9,231 nt of DNA from an uncultured Bifidobacterium sp. (lineage in GTDB: Bacteria; Actinomycetota; Actinomycetes; Actinomycetales; Bifidobacteriaceae): positions 1 to 9,231 of the forward strand of contig NZ_CAUEQY010000040.1 in the NCBI RefSeq assembly GCF_959020145.1. The letters run 5' to 3'. Numbering within the stretch: position 1 is the first letter of the stretch; each line of letters starts with the position of its first letter. Shown here piece after piece: positions 5,612 to 9,231 of the stretch. The notes under the pieces were generated by a model. The model did no database searches, was not told where the DNA came from, and saw nothing but the letters and a program-made list of their open reading frames with translations. The position numbers were made by a program, and so were the translations under genes.

Positions 5612-7938
5612 AAATAATCTGGGGCATCTTCAAGCGGGACATGTGCCACGCCACCCGCAACGTGATCGCCGTGATCGTCTCGATGGGCCTGGTGGTGGTA
5701 CCGGCGCTGTACGCCTGGTTCAACATCGCGGCCAGCTGGAACCCCTACGGCAACACCAAGGCATTGAAGGTCGCCGTGGCCAATAACGACAAGGGTTACA
5801 AGTCGGATCTCATACCGGTGCGCGTCAACGTGGGCGAAACCATCATCAGCACACTGCACGCCAACGACCAGCTGGACTGGCAATTCGTGAAAAGCGACAA
5901 GGCAATCGACGGGGTGAAATCCGGCGAATACTATGCGGCGATCGTAATTCCGAAAGGTTTCAGCGCCGACATGATGACGCTGTTCTCCCCCGACATCAAA
6001 CACGCGCAGCTCAAGTACTATCTGAACGAGAAAATCAACCCGATCGCCCCGCATATCACCGATCAGGGCGCGACAACCGTGGTCAACACAATCGACAAAA
6101 CCTTCGCCAAAACGATTGCGCAAGTCGGACTCGACCTGGCCTCAAGCATCCTACACTATTCGCAAAGCCCGCAAATGGCCGAATACATGCGCAACCTCAA
6201 CGGCAATCTCACCACCATGGCGGATACGCTGAGCGGCGCATCGCAGCAGGTAACGTCGTATTCGCAGCTGCTCGGCTCGGCGAACGACATCGTGGATTCC
6301 ACGGGCAAACTGCTCGCCTCGGCGACCAAGGCGGGCAAACAGGCCCAGAACGCGTTGAAGCAAGGCAAATCAGGTGCCACGTCGTTCACTTCGGCAGGTG
6401 CGAACGTCACCTCCTCAGTGAACACCGCGCTCGACCAGGTGTCAGGCGCGTTCGACCAAGTAGCTGCCAAGGTGAACAAGGCGTTCGACGCGATCGGCAA
6501 GGACTCAGACACCGCAGCCAGCCAGTTGACAACGTTGAGCGAACAAGTCTCCAGCAGCGAATCGCTGTACGACACGTACATCACAAGCCTCAACCACATG
6601 CACGAATCGGTGGAACAACTACCGGACAGTGATTCCGCGAAACAGGCGCTGCTGGAAGCCATCGACCGGGAGATCACGCTGCTGGAAGCCGCCAAAGGCG
6701 ATTCGCAGAAGCTCGCGCAGCAGCTGAAAGACGCTTCCACGCAGGTCACGCAGGATACCGCAGCCGCGGAACGCTCCCGCAAGGAGATCCTGAACCGCAT
6801 CACCTCCGCGAAGCAGTCGATCAGCAATGTGCGCGACGATTACGCCACGAACGTCAAGCCGAAAATCGACGCGCTCGCCTCCACAGTCAGCACGCTGATC
6901 TCCCAAACCGACAGCATGATCACCCAGCTGAGCGGCACCGCCGACGATCTGGACGATGTGACGGGCGATGTGGGGACGAATGTGACATCCATCCGTTCCA
7001 CGCTCGGCGCGATCGCGAAGAAACTCGACTCGTCGGCAGCGACGGTGAAGGAGCTGATCACGAAGCTGGAGACGGGCGGGAACGCCGGTGACGGCAACAG
7101 CGATGGTGGAGACGGTGACAACGACGCCAGTTCGTCCGATTCGGGTGAATCGGACGAACTACGTGCACTGGCCACCGCCAACGCGTCCACACTGTCCACG
7201 CTGATTTCCGCGCCCGTCGCACTGCAGCGCGTCTCAGTGTACCCGATCGCGAACTACGGTTCGGCCATGGCGCCGTTCTATACGATCCTGTCAATCTGGG
7301 TGGGTGCGATCATCCTGTGCGCCATGCTGAAAGTGACAATTTCGGACCGCGAGAAGGCGCATGTGCTGGGCTTGGGCGACACGCTGCCGCGCGTCGCCGG
7401 CCCGTCCGGCCCGGGGAACGCCTCACGTTGGGGACTGCGCCTCGACCACGAGTATTTCGGACGGTACGCGATCTTCGCACTGCTCGCGTTGCTGCAGGGC
7501 ACACTGGTTTGCCTGGGTGACATGTATTTCCTTGGCGTGCAGGCGAATCATGCGCTGCAGTTCCTTGCCGTGGGGTGGCTTGCCGCGCTCGTGTTCTCGA
7601 ATATCGTGTATACGCTGACCGTGTCGTTCGGCGATATCGGCAAGGCCGTGGCCGTGGTGCTGCTGGTGATGCAGGTCGCCGGTTCGGGCGGTACGTTCCC
7701 TATCGAGACGCTGCCGAAGTTCTTCCAAATGCTCTACCCGTTCCTACCGTTCCCGCACGCCATCGATGCCATGCACGCCGCGATGGCCGGATCGTACGGC
7801 AATGAGTACCTGCTTGACATGGTGTATCTCGCCTTGTTCCTGATTCCTTCGCTGCTGCTGGGATTGGTGTTGCGCAAGCCGGTGATCCGGTTGAACAACT
7901 GGGTGAGCCGCAATCTGGAATCCACCAAGGTGATGTGA
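5608..7938 (+). CDS. Second YhgE/Pip-family membrane protein
   Basis: This 776-residue paralogue of the upstream gene starts at a GTG. It shares the N-terminal helix and ALYAWFNIAASWNPYGNT (33-50), VAVANNDKG (55-63), SGEYYAAIVIPKGF (105-118) and KYYLNEKINPIAPHITDQGA (136-155). A long Ser/Thr/Gln-rich predicted coiled coil fills about 180-485. Residues 489-517 form an acidic Gly/Asp/Asn/Ser linker absent from the neighbour. The ABC-2-like domain starts at YPIANYGSAMAPFYT (545-559) with membrane segments near 556-574, 617-640, 648-671, 677-695 and 735-755, and includes DIGKAVAVVLLVMQVAGSGG (676-695). A loop near 585-615 is longer than in the partner. It lacks the partner's extra C-terminal helices and ends soon after the last helix. 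Same operon, so a paired or heteromeric surface complex is a reasonable inference. A phage-entry role is known for relatives but is not shown here. Confidence 0.92.
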   Translation: MKIIWGIFKRDMCHATRNVIAVIVSMGLVVVPALYAWFNIAASWNPYGNTKALKVAVANNDKGYKSDLIPVRVNVGETIISTLHANDQLDWQFVKSDKAIDGVKSGEYYAAIVIPKGFSADMMTLFSPDIKHAQLKYYLNEKINPIAPHITDQGATTVVNTIDKTFAKTIAQVGLDLASSILHYSQSPQMAEYMRNLNGNLTTMADTLSGASQQVTSYSQLLGSANDIVDSTGKLLASATKAGKQAQNALKQGKSGATSFTSAGANVTSSVNTALDQVSGAFDQVAAKVNKAFDAIGKDSDTAASQLTTLSEQVSSSESLYDTYITSLNHMHESVEQLPDSDSAKQALLEAIDREITLLEAAKGDSQKLAQQLKDASTQVTQDTAAAERSRKEILNRITSAKQSISNVRDDYATNVKPKIDALASTVSTLISQTDSMITQLSGTADDLDDVTGDVGTNVTSIRSTLGAIAKKLDSSAATVKELITKLETGGNAGDGNSDGGDGDNDASSSDSGESDELRALATANASTLSTLISAPVALQRVSVYPIANYGSAMAPFYTILSIWVGAIILCAMLKVTISDREKAHVLGLGDTLPRVAGPSGPGNASRWGLRLDHEYFGRYAIFALLALLQGTLVCLGDMYFLGVQANHALQFLAVGWLAALVFSNIVYTLTVSFGDIGKAVAVVLLVMQVAGSGGTFPIETLPKFFQMLYPFLPFPHAIDAMHAAMAGSYGNEYLLDMVYLALFLIPSLLLGLVLRKPVIRLNNWVSRNLESTKVM

Positions 7939-8195
7939 CGAGGTGGATTTGAACGGGCTGGTTTAAGCCGGTTTAGATCGGTTTCGGCTGGCACACATGG
8001 ACGCGTCATTGGCGACGCATCACCATCACCGCCAACGGCAACACACACCAAATACCAGCCGACAAAAACCTAAGCTAGCGTGGATGCGTAGGGCATTGTC
8101 CTGCCCAGTCACTTCCCTTACGTACCGCTGCACCATCCCGGCGCTCCTCTGCGCCGCCACTACCCCACATGTCGCATCCTCACACACCAACAAGC
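7939..8195. other. Gene-free region between convergent genes
   Basis: I see no convincing gene here. The region holds the 10-bp triple repeat (7960-7991), an 8-bp inverted repeat TCGGCTGG/CCAGCCGA (7984-7991 with 8055-8062), and three small hairpins: GCGTC/GACGC (8003-8018), GGGCA/TGCCC (8091-8106) and CGGCGC/GCGCCG (8139-8156). No T-run follows any of them. Short possible reading frames are His/Thr/Pro-rich and look like chance. It may contain terminators for the two converging genes or a small structured RNA. Confidence 0.4.
7960..7991 (+). repeat. Three 10-bp tandem repeats after the second Pip gene
   Basis: GGTTT recurs at 7960, 7970 and 7980 in the units GGTTTAAGCC, GGTTTAGATC and GGTTTCGGCT, followed by GG. 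AGCCG and CGGCT within it can pair into a weak stem. It begins 21 bases after the stop codon and could belong to a 3' end structure or be a small tandem duplication. Confidence 0.5.
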
Positions 8196-8217
8196 GTCCG
8201 ATTCTGCAGAATCGGAC
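8196..8217. repeat. Perfect 22-bp palindrome downstream of the exporter gene
   Basis: The half-site GTCCGATTCTG is followed at once by its exact reverse complement CAGAATCGGAC, centred on CTGCAG. In RNA it gives a 9-bp stem with a TGCA loop on either strand. It lies two bases after the exporter's stop codon, so it may act as a bidirectional terminator between the converging genes, though no T-run follows. A near-identical copy sits at 9209-9230 on the other side of the gene. Confidence 0.85.
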
Positions 8218-8219
8218 AA

Positions 8220-9176
8220 TCAGCGGCGTCGCACAAACCACACGTTGATCAGCGAGCCGACCACCACCAGCGCGACACCGATCCAGAATGGCATGCCCAA
8301 CGTCACGCCCAATAGGAGCGTGCTGGAAGCAGTGGAGAACAGCGGCGTCGCATACGAACCGATCGCAAGCGTTTCCATACTGCCATGTAGCATGCCATAC
8401 CCCCAGCACGCGTAGCCGCCAGCAATCGACGCGGCACATGCGAGCAGCGCAATATAGCCACCGATGCCAGGCGCTACAGCTGGCAAACCGTCGCCCGAAA
8501 CGAAATGGATAATCCACAGCACAACAGCAACGCAACAGAAGAAAATCGTCGTACCATCGTAACCATCGGACATCGATGGCGTCACGGTCGCGTAAATCGC
8601 CCAAATAAAGGCGCCTGCGAACGCGAGCGCGTACGGCAATGGATTGCTGGCGATATTGGCAACCGCTTCCTGCACGTCAAGGTTTTCACCGCCGACCGCC
8701 ATTGCCACGCCGACGGTGGCTACGATTGCACCCGGCAGCGCTTCGGAGACCGAGCCGCGTTTGTGCGACACGGCGGCGGTCATCAGTACCAGCAGCGTCG
8801 GCCACAAATAATTGACGAGGCTGACTTCCACAGATTGCGCGTTCGTTGTGGCCAGACCGATCGACAGCGAGATCGACGTCTCGTATGCAATGAACATGAG
8901 TCCGCCTGCGACGAGGTACTTGCGTGGCGCTTGGCTAATCGGTTTCGGCCGTCGCACGATGAGCAGGAGCATGCCGCCGACAGTGTAGATGAGCGCCGAG
9001 CCGAGCGTGGCGCCGAACGATTCGGAAACGAGTCGCACGAGGCCGGCCATGAAGCCCCACAGGACGATTGCGAACAGGCCGATGAGTGTCGCCGCGTGTG
9101 ATATGGCATGACCAAATAGGGGGGTACTGGGGCGTTCGCCTGCGGATTCGGCGGGAAGTTTCTGATCCGTATTCAC
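8220..9176 (-). CDS. yddG: YddG-like aromatic amino-acid exporter (EamA/DMT family)
   Basis: This 318-residue inner-membrane transporter belongs to the drug/metabolite transporter superfamily and closely resembles E. coli YddG, which exports phenylalanine, tyrosine and tryptophan. Shared stretches include ATLIGLFAIVLW (29-40), RLVSESFG (48-55), VEVSLVNYLWP (116-126), LAFAGAFIWAIYATVT (184-199) and LAIGSYATPLFS (270-281). Ten membrane helices can be placed, at about 28-50, 55-75, 86-107, 118-135, 146-163, 179-199, 208-227, 238-256, 268-290 and 293-314, the number known for YddG. The start is a GTG at 9176 with AGGTAGG nine bases upstream; it adds about 28 hydrophilic residues before the first helix compared with E. 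coli, and no other in-frame start lies closer. The gene converges on the Pip operon and is bracketed by two 22-bp palindromes. The exact substrate is inferred by homology. Confidence 0.88.
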   Translation of the reverse strand: MNTDQKLPAESAGERPSTPLFGHAISHAATLIGLFAIVLWGFMAGLVRLVSESFGATLGSALIYTVGGMLLLIVRRPKPISQAPRKYLVAGGLMFIAYETSISLSIGLATTNAQSVEVSLVNYLWPTLLVLMTAAVSHKRGSVSEALPGAIVATVGVAMAVGGENLDVQEAVANIASNPLPYALAFAGAFIWAIYATVTPSMSDGYDGTTIFFCCVAVVLWIIHFVSGDGLPAVAPGIGGYIALLACAASIAGGYACWGYGMLHGSMETLAIGSYATPLFSTASSTLLLGVTLGMPFWIGVALVVVGSLINVWFVRRR

Positions 9177-9185
9177 GGATTCCAG

Positions 9186-9192
9186 CCTACCT
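9186..9192 (-). promoter_or_regulatory. Ribosome binding site of the exporter gene
   Basis: AGGTAGG on the minus strand stands nine bases before the GTG at 9176. It is a moderate Shine-Dalgarno match and supports the GTG start. The frame is open to the window edge, but no better start with a ribosome binding site is visible within the window. Confidence 0.55.
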
Positions 9193-9208
9193 GCCGCCCA
9201 CCCCGCAT

Positions 9209-9230
9209 GTCCGATTCTGCAGAAACGGAC
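9209..9230. repeat. Second 22-bp palindrome, upstream of the exporter gene
   Basis: Same as the palindrome at 8196-8217 except for one base: the left half GTCCGATTCTG is unchanged and the right half is CAGAAACGGAC. Flanking T and A extend the symmetry to 24 bases at the window edge. It is 32 bases upstream of the exporter start codon, so it could be an operator or promoter-proximal element, the terminator of an upstream gene outside the window, or a dispersed palindromic repeat. Confidence 0.85.
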
Positions 9231-9231
9231 A

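Noticed and set aside
7941..7975. A tRNA-like T-arm (GTTCAAATCC on the minus strand)
   Set aside because: The flanking bases do not form the required 5-bp T stem, and no anticodon or acceptor stem can be built.
7997..8248. An 83-codon plus-strand frame in the gene-free region, starting MDASLATHHHH
   Set aside because: It has no ribosome binding site, a His/Thr/Pro-rich chance-like composition, runs through the palindrome and overlaps the exporter's 3' end on the opposite strand.
8026..8604. A 192-codon minus-strand frame overlapping the 3' end of the exporter
   Set aside because: It is a shifted frame of the exporter gene running into the gene-free region, Cys/Arg/Trp-rich, with no recognisable motif.
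8196..9230. The flanking palindromes as terminal repeats of an insertion sequence
   Set aside because: The enclosed gene is a transporter with no transposase, no target-site duplication is visible, and each repeat is itself palindromic, unlike the ends of an insertion sequence.

Overview
The window looks like chromosomal DNA of a high-GC Gram-positive bacterium, most likely a Bifidobacterium or close relative. This rests on the GC-rich third positions, strong GGAGG-type ribosome binding sites, and the close resemblance, from memory only, of the aldolase to bifidobacterial class II aldolases. No database search was possible, so the genus is an inference.

There are five protein genes. On the minus strand, reading right to left, fba (class II fructose-bisphosphate aldolase, start at 2591) is followed after 210 bp by purA (adenylosuccinate synthetase, start at 1313). 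The gap between them holds a strong GC-rich hairpin just after the fba stop, a 15-bp element that also occurs upstream of fba, two pairs of 11-bp-phased direct repeats, and the purA ribosome binding site.

Divergent from fba, on the plus strand, is a two-gene operon of YhgE/Pip-family membrane proteins (2900-5611 and 5608-7938) that overlap by four bases. Both have an N-terminal membrane anchor, a long predicted extracellular coiled-coil region and a C-terminal ABC-2-like membrane domain. The first carries an unusual extra C-terminal block of about 200 residues with two more predicted membrane helices. The second has an acidic Gly/Asp/Ser linker in front of its membrane domain. They probably act together at the cell surface. 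Family members are known as phage receptors or DNA-entry factors, but their normal job is unclear.

After a gene-free stretch of about 280 bp comes a convergent minus-strand gene for a YddG-like aromatic amino-acid exporter of the drug/metabolite transporter superfamily. Two nearly identical 22-bp palindromes flank this gene, one right after its stop codon and one about 32 bp upstream of its start.

fba and purA are central-metabolism genes, the Pip pair is surface/accessory, and the exporter is a stand-alone transporter. I see no RNA genes, insertion sequences, CRISPR array or prophage genes. The most interesting signals are the palindromes around the exporter, the shared element upstream of fba and purA, the phased repeats in the purA leader, and the unequal Pip pair.
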